Below, in pieces: positions 25,337-37,190 of a DNA stretch of 64,000 nucleotides (within the stretch, counting starts at the first letter, position 1; every line of letters starts with the position of its first letter). The position numbers were made by a program, and so were the translations under genes. The notes beneath the pieces are model-generated. The model worked only from the letters and a program-made list of their open reading frames with translations, had not been told where the DNA came from and did not search any database. The stretch is from Crotophaga sulcirostris (Eukaryota > Chordata > Aves > Cuculiformes > Crotophagidae): positions 397,008-461,007 of the forward strand of contig VYZB01000271.1 of the NCBI GenBank assembly GCA_013397455.1, read 5' to 3'.

Positions 25337-27450
25337 CAAGGCCAAGCCTTCTGCACAGCTACATTGGCACACCGGTGCCCAAGGCGAGCAGCAGGAACAA
25401 TGTCCATTTGGACTGCATTATCACTGTGAGAGCTCAACAGATTATGGTTGCAAAGGGCAGCCTAACAGCATGTGGACACTGTCTCTTGGAGGAGAGAAAT
25501 ATCCCTACTCCTGGTGCCAATTAGTGCATCATATCTCAACTCAATTTGTAGGGTCTGGGGGGTTGAGATGAAGGATCTGCCTGGGATCAGTCATGAGACC
25601 AGTTACCTGCCATTATGGATTTCCCTGGGTCTGTGCTTTTCCATCCCTCTTTGACTCACACCCTTAAACAGCCTAAAAAGACTAGTGATAGTCACAGCTC
25701 AAAAACTCTATTTAAAGGCTGCCTTGAGGACTAGAAGTTAATTTTAAAACTAACTGACCTAAGCTCTCTGCCACACTACCTCAGGAGGAGTCTGGAAGGG
25801 TGGGGGGTACTGCTAATGTATGTCTAGAGAGCATGTGTTTTACCTCCCAGCTCTTATTTCTCATTATTAATGTCAAGGTTTTTTAACAAAATTTGTCTTG
25901 GTCAATTAATTCAGACAGGGATGCTTGTAACATTCCAAATAAAGCCAGCCACATCCTGTGCTCAGAAAGATGAGTGAGCGTGGCTCAGGAAACAAGGGAA
26001 TGACAAGGGCAAGGCATGACTCACATCCACCCCTCTCCCACATTCCGGAGAACAACCCATCCCACCAGCCTGCTGAGGACGCTGATACACCAAGAGACTC
26101 CTGCTCTCCCCATAAAAGCTCTCTTGGCTCTCCTGCAACCCAAAGCTCACATCTGCCTGTGGTAAAAAAGAAAAAAACCTGTTTTGAAGAATATTTGCCA
26201 TAGGGATCTACCACCATAAAAGCACACTGTAAGTCACAAAGAGGCTTGCGATAGCACTGTTGCAGACTAAAAATAGAAAGAGGGGTCCCTTTTCATAGGA
26301 AGGTGTTATTTTCACATCAAAATCTCAACTGCTTTGATTTTTATCAAATTGAAACACATCATAATTTGAAGGTATAGTCAGACAGAGCATGGCCATGAAG
26401 GGCTACCCAGTGTCCTTGCAGTTAAGCAAGAATAAATTGTGGATGCTGGGGCCAGAACTCTTCTTTTTCAGTAGGTAATCACCCTCTGCAGTGGGTCACT
26501 TCATGTGGTTTCTTCTCCTTGCTTGGATGACCACTGCTGTTGAATTGGAAGGCAGTGGCCAGTTGGCACCCACTAGAGATGCAGACAAAGCTGTATGAAT
26601 CCTTAACTGTCGAACGAGCCCAGCTCCCTTCCCAAGAGTGCATTAGGCTGGCTCCAGCTGAAAAACATTTTTTCTGTATCAAAGCATCCAAGTGTTAGTC
26701 TAGTGTTTCATATCCAAGAGAAAGGCTTAGTTTCAGGGAATTTTTGTCAAAAACTAGTTTAAAACTGCTTCATACATTCAAAACCCTGTTTTGACTATCA
26801 AAATTTCATCTCTCAGCTGAAAAACCGCTTTACCGAACTCGGCTCAAATTTCGGGTGCTCTCAGAAGCTGTACTTTCACATAAATAGAAGTCGTCGTACA
26901 AATAGTGAAGAAGGATTTCTGAAAGCAGTCATCTGAACTTGCCATTCTTCCTGAGAAACGCATTCACAAGTATATTTTTTGCTACAGGAATTATAGCACA
27001 TGTCATTTCCAACAAGAACATGCACAGGACTCACTAACATCTCAAATCCAAAATATGGACAGAGCAGGCACAAATCAGTGGGTGCCTGGAGCAAGAATTG
27101 CCTCTGTCTGCCCCATGGGCCTTCCTCAGCAGGTTGACTGCTAATGAAGAACCGGTAACGACCAGTGCAAGCGGACTGGTTCCGACACGCCGCGTGGGCA
27201 GGGCAGACCTTGCTGCAGACTCTCACCCAGATTGCCAGATACAGCCAGACCAGGAGAGGGAAGACTCCAGCAAGCACCGAGATCCACTTGTGTGGTGAAA
27301 AGCCAAGTGATGGTGACTACATTGAGAACCCAACCCTGCACTAAAGAGATATTTTGGGTGAGAGTTTATTTGCGCCGCCACCACAACTTCATTTTCCAGT
27401 CAATGGAAATAAGGACAGCTATACACTTTCTGGTTTTAGGCCTCACCTGG
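25337..27450. other. single-copy DNA without recognisable genes
   Basis: No repeat is recognised. A local CpG-dense patch lies at about 27150-27200 (seven CpGs in 50 bp). The minus frame over it (26876-27277) begins with a hydrophobic stretch, but it starts at GTG rather than ATG and has no supporting splice structure, so I do not call a gene. Confidence 0.5.
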
Positions 27451-27741
27451 TGTTGGTGGGTGTTAGTCTGTTCTCCCAAGTGACAGGTGATAGGAAGAGA
27501 GCCAATGGCCTAAAGTTGTGCCAGGGGAGGTTCAGATTGGACATTAGGAAAAATTTCTTCACTGAAAGGTTGGTCAGGCACTGGAAGGTCTGCCCAGGGA
27601 GGTGGTTGAGTCACTACCCCTGGAGGTATTCAAAAGACTGGTAGATAAAGTGCTTGGGGATGTGGTTTGGTAGTGGACAGATACAGCTGGACTCAATCTC
27701 AAAGGTCAAGTCTTTTCCAGCTAAGTGATTCTATAGTTCTA
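27451..27741 (+). repeat. CR1 LINE 3'-end fragment (group B)
   Basis: It reads through 'gggtgttagtctgttctcccaagtgacaggtgatagg', 'ggaggttcagattggacattaggaaaaatttcttcac' and 'ggtattcaaaagactgg', ending GTGATTCTATAGTTCTA. It is closely related to the copy at 20959. The coding frame is decayed. Confidence 0.95.
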
Positions 27742-29868
27742 AAAGCTGGATCTTGGCAGAAGTCAGGTCTTGGCCAGGGCACAGGTACAGTCCATGCCAC
27801 TTTTGGCCATGCAAAACCTGCTAAAATTCCCCCCATAGCCACCATGTTTCCACCCACCCCTCCTGCAGCTCATTCCTACCCTCACAACATGCCTGCACAG
27901 CCCCACTGTGCTGGTACAGCTATCAGGAGCTGTGTTTTACAGCCAGACCATTTCAGTGATGAAACGTAGGGTGAAGCCTCATAAACAGCTCTAGGTGTGT
28001 AACCAAGGGAGCCGTATAGGACCGTCAATCCATCTTCACAACAAAATACACCACAGGCAAACACTGCTGCTCAAACCACCTCGATATGTGCTCTCTGTTA
28101 TAAAGTTACTGACCCCAGCAGTATTTCAGCTGATGAACTGAGGTTTCATTCTGGCTTCGCACTGCTCACATCTGCTCCAACTTGTGTGGAAGCACCACAG
28201 CTGACTTGTGGTGTTTCTCTCTGCCACAACTCACCTCACCCATGCCAGTCCCTTGCGGCCAGGACCACCTTCATGACACTTACCCCATGCCAAGAAGCGA
28301 CCTGCATGCAACTGAATTAACAAGCCATACTGGTAAGAGGGCACTCCACTAACCATACCAGAATATCTGAAAAATGGTATCTAACAAAATAAATGCATGG
28401 CCATCTCTGATCCAGGAGTGCAGAAAGATTATTGCTTTGATTTACAATACAAAGTAGAACTTGAAGAAAAGCAAGACATTTCTCCTAATTTTTGGAGCCT
28501 TAACTGCGTGTTTCTAGCTTGTTCAAAGGGGAGATGGGAACTGCACAGAGCAGACCAGTCCGTGAGGAAGGTAAGTTAAGAAACATCTGAAGGTTGATTG
28601 CATCCATCCACCAGCCCAAGAAAACGAGTTTTCTGAATAATGTTTTAGAAAAGAATCCTGCTTTGGGCTGTCCCTAGCTAGCCAGCCCTTGGCAGTGCAG
28701 ATCACTGCATCAGACAACAGCAGCCAGTTCTCCAAACCCAGCCAGCCAACACACTCCTCGTGTAACCAGGGGCACAGCATCACATCCTGCAGATCCCCAG
28801 AGCCACAGGGCGAGCGCAGCCCACCCGACCCACCAGTACAGACCAATACTACCTTAAGCCAGACCGGGTTTCCATCGGCTGGTGTCAAGTGCTGCAGATC
28901 AGAGGGGGGATCAATACCACACTCCTGCAAACCAGCAGCACATTGAGGTCACCGACTTGATGCTGACAAGAAGCAGAAGTAAACCAGACCTCATCGATTT
29001 TCATTTTCCAAGGAAAGGCAGAGAGAGGTCAGGAGGAGACTATTGACACCAAGAGCAAAACACTAATTTGGTGGAGGGTTTCTGTTTTTAATTATTTTTC
29101 ATTTAATATCCATGTTCTCGATTCCACAGAGATTTAAGACTTCTTTGGGCCTGCATGCTTGAGTGAAGTTGCGCACACGTTCAAGTGACTGTGGAATCTA
29201 AGCCCAAGTTGCTACTGGGTACTCGGTAAGAAAATTTGCTTAATAGGAATTTTAATTTGCCATTATGCCTTTAAAAATGTATTTGTTCTCTGCTAAATAG
29301 TAATAGATTCGCCTAACAGCAATCACTTATATTTCTTCAGCATCTTTAAGGCATCTCAATACATTTCACCAGCGACAGCAGTGTAATGAGGCTAAATCAA
29401 TTGACGCACGGAGATCTCACAGGGCCTAGGTTACAAGACGGAGTCTTTACAGTAGAAAGTTTGAATTTTTCACTAACTCACTGAAAAATGTATTTATAAT
29501 TTCAAGTGGGAGTGGAGATGCATAGGAGCCCCGCAAGAAGAGTTTAGTCTGTTGAAAGGAAGAAATCTTTCAGTAGATTTTTCTACCCTGCCCACCTACT
29601 CCTCCTCCCTGCAATCCGAGCAGCATGCAGCCAGTGAGGCCCTTCCAGAGAAGCTGCTGCAGCCTCTTGCACACCTGAGCTTTGGCACACAGGCACCAGT
29701 GCCACCAGTTAGTCTCCTGCTGCACTGTGCCACATCATTCCAGCTGCAGAGGTGCACAGTCCTCACAGGTGTTCTCCTCCACCTGGTGCAGGGATGCAGT
29801 GGAGCCCAGGTACGAGGCCTGCCTGCACCTTTGATGCTGGTTTTAACAGACAAAGACCAGTCCTGGAG
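27742..29868. other. single-copy DNA without recognisable genes
   Basis: No exon is supported. The interval 29080-29470 is AT-rich and unusually non-repetitive. It includes the possible SINE relic listed separately and could overlap a noncoding element. Confidence 0.5.
29318..29405 (+). repeat. possible ancient amniote SINE relic (low certainty)
   Basis: The wording 'cacttatatttcttcagcatctttaaggcatctcaatacatttcac' resembles the recurrent amniote MIR-like segment 'acttatatagcacctt...ggatctcaaagcgctttaca'. The match is short and imperfect, judged from memory of the family, so it may be coincidental. Confidence 0.3.
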
Positions 29869-30045
29869 AATCATGGAATAGATTGGATTGGAAGGGACCT
29901 TAAAGATTTTCCAGTTCCAACCCCCCTGCCATGGGCACGGATACCTCCCACTGGATCAGGGATCTCAAAGCCCCATTCGACCTGGCCTTGAACATCTCCA
30001 GGGATGGGGAAGCCACCACTTCTCTGGGCAACCTGGGCCAGTGCC
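29869..30045 (-). repeat. CR1 LINE 3'-end fragment (group A)
   Basis: A minus-oriented copy: on the plus strand it opens AATCATGGAATAG and runs through 'ttggaagggacc', 'cccccctgccatgggcac' and 'ttctctgggcaacctgggccag', where it is truncated. No coding potential. Confidence 0.95.
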
Positions 30046-30062
30046 AAGAAGAACCCTCTGCA

Positions 30063-30091
30063 TTTCACAGGGACTGTGTTTCACAGGGACT
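30063..30091. repeat. 16-bp tandem duplication
   Basis: TTTCACAGGGACT occurs exactly at 30063-30075 and 30079-30091, giving a 16-bp period. It lies 18 bp beyond the truncated 5' end of the adjacent CR1, so it may be a repair scar of that insertion or replication slippage. Confidence 0.85.
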
Positions 30092-31040
30092 ATGGATTTT
30101 TTCTCTAGGGTCTTGCCTGCTTCCCAGAGCTTCCTCCTCAAAGCCAGAAGGGTATTAGCTCTGGGAGAAGGGGCTGAGGAAGTGGGACACACTAACCAGG
30201 CAGGCATCTCCAAACTGTGGTACTCCTCCTCTCCACCACGATCTGCAGTGTGTGCCCCAGCCCCTTGCACTTCCAAACGTTGCACAGTAGCGCTCTTGCA
30301 AAGATGGGGGTGGGAAAGAACAGCAACACCCAAGGAGATAGAGAGGCTTATCCAGGGTGGCGCAAGGAAAATACCATACCTCTCCCCTAAACATCCACGT
30401 CCCAGTCACACCACCCCCCACTCTCTCCGCCAGACCGAGCTGTGCAGTTGAGTGTAGCTGCATGGTAATGAAACGCTTGGTGGAAATAGATTTTTTGTTC
30501 CGCCTGGCCATGGGCTGCTGGAGACAGGGATCATTAGCTATGCATGGCTAGCAGGCAGCCTTCCCTCATTAGTAGGCCACTCGTCTACTCCAGCCACCTC
30601 CATTATTGGTTCAAAAGAGTGTGCCCAGCCATTATTGCCCTCACTAGAAACTCAGCCTAATTGGCTTAGGAGAAATACAGGTTAAGACTATGAAAAGCTC
30701 TGCAGCGAAGGTGGTTTTGCCAAGTCATGATTTTATGGTTCGGTGAATTGCATATCCTCAGGTTCTGGAGTCTTAGGCACTGTATAACCTCGCTTTCCGA
30801 ATGAACTGAAGTGTATGGGATGCTTCTAACCTTCATAGCTATAGCGGGGAAGAGGTGATCCTCAAACGGCTGCAAACCAGACAGAACACACTTACATCTC
30901 TAATTTCAGCTGCCCCCTCATTTCCAAGCCTGTTGGCTGGGGCAGGGCTTGATTTCAGCCTTGCAACCCAAAGTCACAGAATTGGTGGGGTTTGTCCAGT
31001 TTCCTGTGAGACTTACTGCCAGTGAACACTCAATCTGTTA
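30092..31040. other. single-copy DNA, no genes recognised
   Basis: No gene is seen. The segment 30440-30660 is non-repetitive with repeated CATTA/ATTAG-type cores (GATCATTAGC, CCTCATTAGTAGG, CCATTATTGG). It could be a noncoding regulatory element; conservation was not tested. Confidence 0.4.
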
Positions 31041-31476
31041 GAGTAAATCCAGAGGAGGCAAGAAAGATGATCAGGGGACTGAAGCACCTCCCATACGAGG
31101 ACAGGTCGTTCAGCCTGGAGAAGAGAAGGCTCCAGGGAGACATCAGAACAGCCTTCCAGTATTGAAAGGGGCTCCGGAAAATCTGGAGAGGGGCTCTTGT
31201 TTAGGGAGTGCAGGGATACGACAAGGGGGAATGGTTTTCAGCTGAAAGAGGGGAGATTGAGATGAGATCTTAGGAAGAAATGTTTCCCTGTGAGGTTGGG
31301 GAGACCCTGGCCCAGGTTGCCCAGAGAAGTGGTGGCTTCCCCATCCCTGGAGGTGTTCAAGGCCAGGTTGGATGGGGCTTTGAGACCCCTGATCCAGTCA
31401 GAGATGTCCCTGCCCATTGCAGGGGGGTGGAACTGGGTGGGCTTTGAGGTTCCTTTCAACCCAAACCATTCTATGA
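31041..31476 (+). repeat. CR1 LINE 3'-end fragment (group A, among the longer copies)
   Basis: It begins in the ORF2 C-terminal region ('gatgatcaggggactgaagcacctcc', 'acgaggacaggtcgttcagcctggagaagag') and runs to the terminal CATTCTATGA. Several indels break the frame. It is nearly colinear with the 11724 copy over its last 300 bp. Confidence 0.96.
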
Positions 31477-33680
31477 CTTGGTGTTAGGGGTCTGTCTGAA
31501 TCTTCAGCGTAAGTCAGGACTCAGCTGACCCAGTGAGAATTCAAGAAGCCTAGAACCTATAGGAGAACTATCACTATCAAGCTGACCTTGCAGCCTATTT
31601 CTATGGCTGGAGATCCAGAAAATTCCAAAAGGGAAAATGGCTTCAGAAGCTGAATGAGATGTGGTACAGTCTGTGACCACGTCTGCAATGATTCTTCACA
31701 TGGTGTGCACACATCCTGCTGGAGGCGGTAGGTTTGCTACTAGAGTCATAAAAAGACAGAAGAGAAAGCTTTAAGAATAAGTCGTTTTGCATCTTTCTGA
31801 TAAAATTCCCTGGGAATCGCCAGAAGAAATGTAATTCTTTACATTGACGCGTGACACAGAGGAGCTATGTGTTCAAGGCTTTTTTGATAGCGTTATTCAT
31901 GCAAACTTCCCTATACTTCTTGCAGTAGCAACCGCCTCACTCCCTGGATAGAGGCCGATATATAATAGACTTTGCCTGTCTTACTAGAGCAGATCAGAAA
32001 TTTTTCATCAAAGCACTGCTTTCCACTAAAAATATTAATCAATTTTCTTTTAAATCAGCATATGTCAGAAAATACTAATGCCACATCCACTGTTCAATAT
32101 TCTTTCAATTCTAAACAACAAAACAAAGAGTTCTGATAAGTCTAAAACGCCTTGTTCAAAATGATTTTTCCAAACAAAATCATTGGGTTTGTATTTTAAA
32201 AATACTGGCAAGCTGCAAAGGCTGAAATAGAAACGAAATGTTTAATTTTGGAAGAACGTATGCCTCATCAGAATTTTTAACATTCGTTTCAGTGTCAAAG
32301 GAAAAACTGATGCCACAGCCTTTCTTGTCAAAAGGAAAACTCGCTTCTTCCCTAGTCCTAATATTTCTCACTTCTGTTCAGCGCTAACAACATGCAGAAA
32401 TACTTTTCACTTGCCATGCAAATGCAGGGAGCAGATTTCTGTTAACTGGCTGCTGCAGCTGCATTTCAGCCCTCTGCGAATCCCGCATGTCACGTGCGAA
32501 GGGCTTTGGCTCTGGAGGTGATAGCAGCCTCCTCTCACGACTGGCCAGAGCGGTGAACAATGGATCAACGTTGCTGTCGCGCTCACTGTCAGTACTCGGC
32601 TGTTAGGAGGCAAAGCGATGAATCCGCTGGGACTGAATTAATTGAATCCCAATCCTCCAGGCATCCCCCAGAGACTGGAGTTGGACACAGCAAGCCGTGC
32701 CTTTGGCACAGAAGTGCAGCTTTTGTTTGGAAGTACCTCTTGCCCAGAATATGTTTAAAAGTGATTAGCAATTGGCACGTAAAAAAATGACAGAAAGCTT
32801 CTGCATGCATTGAAATTCAAATCTATGGTCAGAACATCTCCTCTGCTCTCCATCCAGGCTGGGAGAGACCAGGGGAAGGGGCAACGTGGGCCAAGATGGG
32901 TGCAAAGCTGCTCGGCGCTGATGGGGCAAGAGCGAGCAGTGAACATCCTTCCCATCTGCCCTCTGATAAACAGCCCTGAAATGGCCTGGCAAACCCAGCT
33001 CTGGTCTCTGTGCACCATGTGGTCCTTCAGTCTCTGCGCTAACATTGCCTGGGAAAGCACCGATGGGTGATTAGTGCCTGTCTGCAGGAGCAGAACTGAG
33101 GCATCCATCATCCTCACACAGGGGAAGGAGAAGGGGACTTCTTTGCCAGAGGACATAGATAGCCAAATCCACACTTAATTCTGTATAAGCAGCTCCAGTT
33201 TTCTCACTGGAGGAAAAGAAAAGGGATTGCTGTTCATGTCCCAATGAGCACCAGAGTTAAAGGTCTTTCTGGAAAAAGCTTGTGGAGAGGGGAACATTTA
33301 AGATGAAGCATGCATAAGGAATCCTTCCCTATCCCTGGCAGGAGCTTGTTGACCATGAAAATGCTAAGTTGCTCCAGGATAGAGGAGTGGATAAGCGTGC
33401 AATACCCCCGTTTCAAGTGCTCCTATCTCAAATGAGAGTTTGAGATACACCCATGGGCCCTGCAGAAAGGGGCAGCTCCTGCTGGAAGTGCAGTGTTGGA
33501 ACTCAGTGAGGCTGTGCCAGCCAGCCAGAGGGGTTTGCTTTCCGTTTGAAACTGCTCCCTAGTGTATGGTTGACACAACCACAGAGCATCATGAGGATTT
33601 GGCACGTACACCAGGTTACCCTCACCACAATGGGCTGCAGGGTAGGAAAGGTCTAACAATGTTTGTCCCACATGCTATTT
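31477..33680. other. single-copy DNA, AT-rich and motif-rich
   Basis: No repeat is recognised. From 31950 to 32300 the sequence is AT-rich and non-repetitive. From 32400 to 32650 it becomes CpG-containing and dense in transcription-factor motifs (listed separately). No exon could be supported on either strand. Confidence 0.5.
32400..32650. promoter_or_regulatory. candidate enhancer-like block (POU, E-box, SOX, homeodomain motifs)
   Basis: Within 230 bp there are an exact octamer ATGCAAAT (32416-32423), a canonical E-box CACGTG (32491-32496) flanked by CpGs, a SOX-type AACAATGG (32556-32563) and a palindromic homeodomain core AATTAATT (32636-32643). More than a dozen CpGs are retained, unlike the flanks. 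The combination resembles developmental enhancers. Motif presence alone is weak evidence and no conservation test was possible. Confidence 0.3.
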
Positions 33681-33870
33681 GACAAGAGTGAGGAAACACT
33701 GGCAGAGGCTGCCCAGCAAACTGGTGGAGTCTCCATCCCTGCAGGAGTGAAAAAACCATGTAGTTGTGGCACTTTGGGACATAGTTTAGTAAGCACAGAG
33801 TGTTGGGCTGATGGTTGGACTGGACGATCTTAGAGATCTTTTCCAACCTTAATGATTCTATGATTCTATT
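33681..33870 (+). repeat. CR1 LINE 3' tip (group B)
   Basis: It reads through 'gaaacactggcagaggctgcccag', 'tctccatccctgcagg' and 'ggttggactggacgatcttagagatcttttccaacctt', and ends AATGATTCTATGATTCTATT. It is strongly 5'-truncated. Confidence 0.94.
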
Positions 33871-36435
33871 TGCAACTTTCTCTTTTCCTAACACCTTTAA
33901 GAAAAGAAAGAGTCCTGTTCCAACACTTATTCAACTGTCCCCAAACAGTACCCCTCCCTCTGAGATCTGGGCATTTCTGTCTCCCTGTAAGCTTCAGAGA
34001 GTCACAAAATGCCATCAGAAGAAGTGGCCTCTGCAGGTGGAAGCAGGATATTTGCACTCAGCAGCTGGTGGTGAGCCCCAGTGTTCAGAGTAGCCTGTGT
34101 GAAGGCATGGGGACTCACTGGCCTCTGCAGCAATAGGGGTCCCCAACACACTCAAGCATTAGACTCACACTCAGGGGACAAACAGCTTCTGAGTCATTTC
34201 TCAGCCTTCAAACATGGGGTTTGTGCACTGGGTTGTAAAGAGATGGGGAAAGAAGCCTTGAAAACATCAGGGTTTTTCATCTTTTAGTGAGGTGGCATGG
34301 GAAAGGATGAGGATCATATGTCTCAGTGGTGCAGCAATTCACAAGGCCCACAAGCTTCCCTGAAAGGAGGCAAGGCCATCCTAGAGAGATCAATCGCAAT
34401 TTTATCTACCCTTTTCAAGTTCTCATTTCTTTTTATCCTGTACTGCCAGATAGAAATCTCTGCCTCAAACATGGGTAAGGAGATAGAGCTTTATTATACA
34501 ATTCCAAAAACATTAGAAGCTGTAGGTTTCACCCTTTTATGAGTTCACTTTGCTGGCACTCCCCTTTCTGCCCCCCCAAATCTCTTCCCTTTAAGATTTT
34601 TTTCTCTCCGAATCAGAACAACAGGCACAAAACTAATTATGTGATATTTCAGATCCATGTTGTGTTAATGGCACCAGATCGTGTGTGACATTTCCGACTT
34701 GTTAGACTATTATTCTCGCTTATTGTTATCTCCGCTGCTCTGAATACAGGCTCAGGCTTTATATCCCCCCCCATGCACCGGGCTCCCACCCCCTCCTTCC
34801 CTCTCTTGTTCTCTTTTATCAGCCTGTGAGGATCTGTGGAATATTAAACTGGGCCATGTTGGATTGCTCACTCTGCTCATTGTGGGCACTGATGCAAGGG
34901 AAGGTAGAAACGGTGGAGCAGAGAAGGCAGGGAAAAGCAAATGCCAGCAGGGAATTGTGGGGAGAAGCCATCAAAGTAAGATCCAGCCCGGGGGAATCAC
35001 TCTGACTTTAGGTGGAGTTGTGTCAGGCTGTGAGAAGATCCTTCAGGTGGCCTTCCAGTGATGGTTGGCCATCTCACCTGTCTTGTATGCTCCAAGGAGG
35101 GACAAGAGTCCAGAAAGGACCCTTCTGATGTCGCTTCATCTCCCAAATGTCTTACATGAAAAGACAAAAGTGTTTCTTCTGCTTAGGCCTATGGGTCAAT
35201 GAAGGCAGCACACTTCCACTGGCCTTGAGCCTCTGGGCTCCTCATAGAGGTGACAGCTGGTGGGTCACATCACATCTACAGCCTCTGGTGCTGACCATAA
35301 ACCCAAAGAGATGTCCTTCAGGTTTAGTGATGAGGTCCAACAGCACAAAGAGCCCAGTGAACATCAGCTGCTTTGCAGCTGCAGCTTGAGGCAGTGCAAG
35401 TGGCAGGATTTAATAAAGGGGTGCTGCTGCCACCACACGCCTACCAGGCAAATATCTTTGATGCTACCTCAGGGATGGGACTTCCTAAGGGAATAACACA
35501 GCGCAGCTGGTGCCCCCTTTAGGGCTAGTTCATGGTCCCAGGGGTCCAGGGGAATGTGCAGACATTTTACATAGTTTCAGCTACTCCTTCACCTGCCTGA
35601 AGTGCTCTGATATCCCTAGGACTGCTGAAGGTATTGGTCCAAATGCTGCCATCATTTTGTTTCACTTCTTGGATGATTGTGCTCCTGGGTCTCTTTAGTC
35701 ACACAAATCCAGCAGCTGATTTTGTCTCCATGCAGCACTCAGTGAGATGGAGGGTGCCAGGCTCTTCCCATTGATGCAGGCAGAGGCAGTGCAGTCCTGC
35801 CAGCACTGAGACCGTGGGGAAAGGACTGAGAGGGTCCTCCTGCCTCCACTCCTGTTTGCTGGGGCTTCCCAGCCTGCCACCACAAATCCCTCTGCCCTCT
35901 CTGTCCAAATTCCCCCACTCCCTTTCAGCCTCACCCTTGCTCCTGGTCCCTGCTGTGATGACCCTGTGTTTCTGGTGAGCAGCATTCCAGAAGAAACCCA
36001 TGTGCCTGGTTCCAACCCATGGGTCTCTGAAACTACTTTTTCTCTGTGAAGGCATCTCAGGAGAGATCTGTATTGGTAACTAAAACAGGGTCAGGACGCA
36101 GCCTTCACACACTGTGTCATGGTCATCCAAGCCCTTTAACTGCTCCCATGCTCCCTGGCCCACACTAACCAGCACTCTCCCAGACGATCCAGGACGTGGC
36201 TCTGGGGATGGCGTGAGCCAGGGACTGTCACCAGTGGACTGCACGGGACAGGCCACAGTTCAGTTGCATCAGCACAAACCATAACACATCGCGCCCCTTC
36301 AGGACCAGAGACTGGATCCTGGCTCATTATATTTACTAGAACAGACACACCCTTGGTACAAATGAGCTTTAGAGAGGAGTCCTTGCCAGGAATATGATCT
36401 GTAGCTTTTTTTCCTTGAGGGCTCAACCTAAGAAG
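33871..36435. other. single-copy DNA without recognisable genes
   Basis: No repeat is recognised before the LTR. The interval 34620-34760 is AT-rich with CTAATTATG, TTGTTAGAC and GTTATCTCC cores and may be a noncoding element. No exon could be supported. Confidence 0.5.
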
Positions 36436-36798
36436 TGTAGAAGGGTTTCTGTGAGAAGGATGTTTGCCCTTGAACCAGCCAGGCTTGGAGGAATTTCAGG
36501 CATGCGGTGGAGGTTTGAGAAGAGAAAGCAAAGTGATAAGGCAGCAGCAGAGACAGAGGGAGAGGATGGATGAAGCCAAGGAAAAAGCGACGGGATGAAC
36601 TACGGATGAATGATGTTAATTGTTCGCATGGACAAATCATGAGGGGATGGAGAATGGAATCACCTGTGGCTTGCAGGTTGTGTGGACGCGTGTACTCTCG
36701 GAAAAATGCTAGATAATGTAGCCTGGAAATAGAATAAAGGAGCATTGACCATGCCTCTATGAGGATCGATCTTTGACTCCGGGACTCCTCTTACTACA
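36436..36798 (+). mobile_element. solo LTR of an endogenous retrovirus
   Basis: The element starts TGTAG and ends CTACA, a 5-bp inverted terminus of the TG...CA type used by retroviral integrase. It is flanked by AAGAAG (36430-36435) and AGGAAG (36799-36804), a 6-bp target-site duplication with one mismatch. An AATAAA polyadenylation signal lies at 36733-36738, followed by a U5-like stretch ('ggatcgatctttgactccggg'), the usual U3-R-U5 order. No primer-binding site or gag/pol sequence follows, so this is a solo LTR left by recombination between two LTRs. The 6-bp duplication suits an alpha- or beta-retrovirus-like (ERVK-type) family. The family name cannot be given from sequence alone. It carries no gene. 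Confidence 0.75.
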
Positions 36799-36993
36799 AG
36801 GAAGAGTTTGTACACATCTACTGCTCCTTCCATGCCAAGGAGCTGGGAGTGGGGTGCAATATCAAAACCTGAATATTCAGGGTAAATTGCTTTGTATAAC
36901 TCTGAGTTTCTGTCTTGGTTTAAGCCCCATCCACCTCTGACACCACCAGCAGGACTGGAAGTCACCCCTGACCCCCTGCCATGGGAGCCCTTA

Positions 36994-37190
36994 TCATAGA
37001 ATCATGTAATGGTTTCGATGGGAAAGGACCTCAAAGCCGACCTCAGTTCCAACCCCCCTGCCATGGACAGGGACACTTCCCACTGGATCAGGGGGATCAA
37101 AGCCCCATCCAACCTGGCCCTGAACACCTCCAGGGATGGGGCAGCCACCACTTCTCTGGGCAACCAGTACTAGTGTCTCCCCACCCTCAG
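36994..37190 (-). repeat. CR1 LINE 3'-end fragment (group A)
   Basis: The plus strand opens TCATAGAATCATGTAATGG and continues through 'ccccctgccatggacagggacac', 'tggatcagggggatcaaagcccc' and 'ccaccacttctctgggcaacc', truncated near CCACCCTCA. No coding potential. It sits about 200 bp from the solo LTR but is an independent insertion. Confidence 0.95.

Noticed and set aside
26876..27277. Minus frame starting with a signal-peptide-like hydrophobic run and cysteine-rich sequence near a CpG-dense patch.
   Set aside because: The first codon is GTG, there is no credible promoter or splice structure, and no domain is recognised. Hydrophobic runs are common in chance frames.
36905..36925. CTGTCTTGGTTTAAGCC resembles the start of another avian LTR type.
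   Set aside because: Only about 15 bp match. No LTR end, polyadenylation signal or target duplication follows before the CR1 at 36994.
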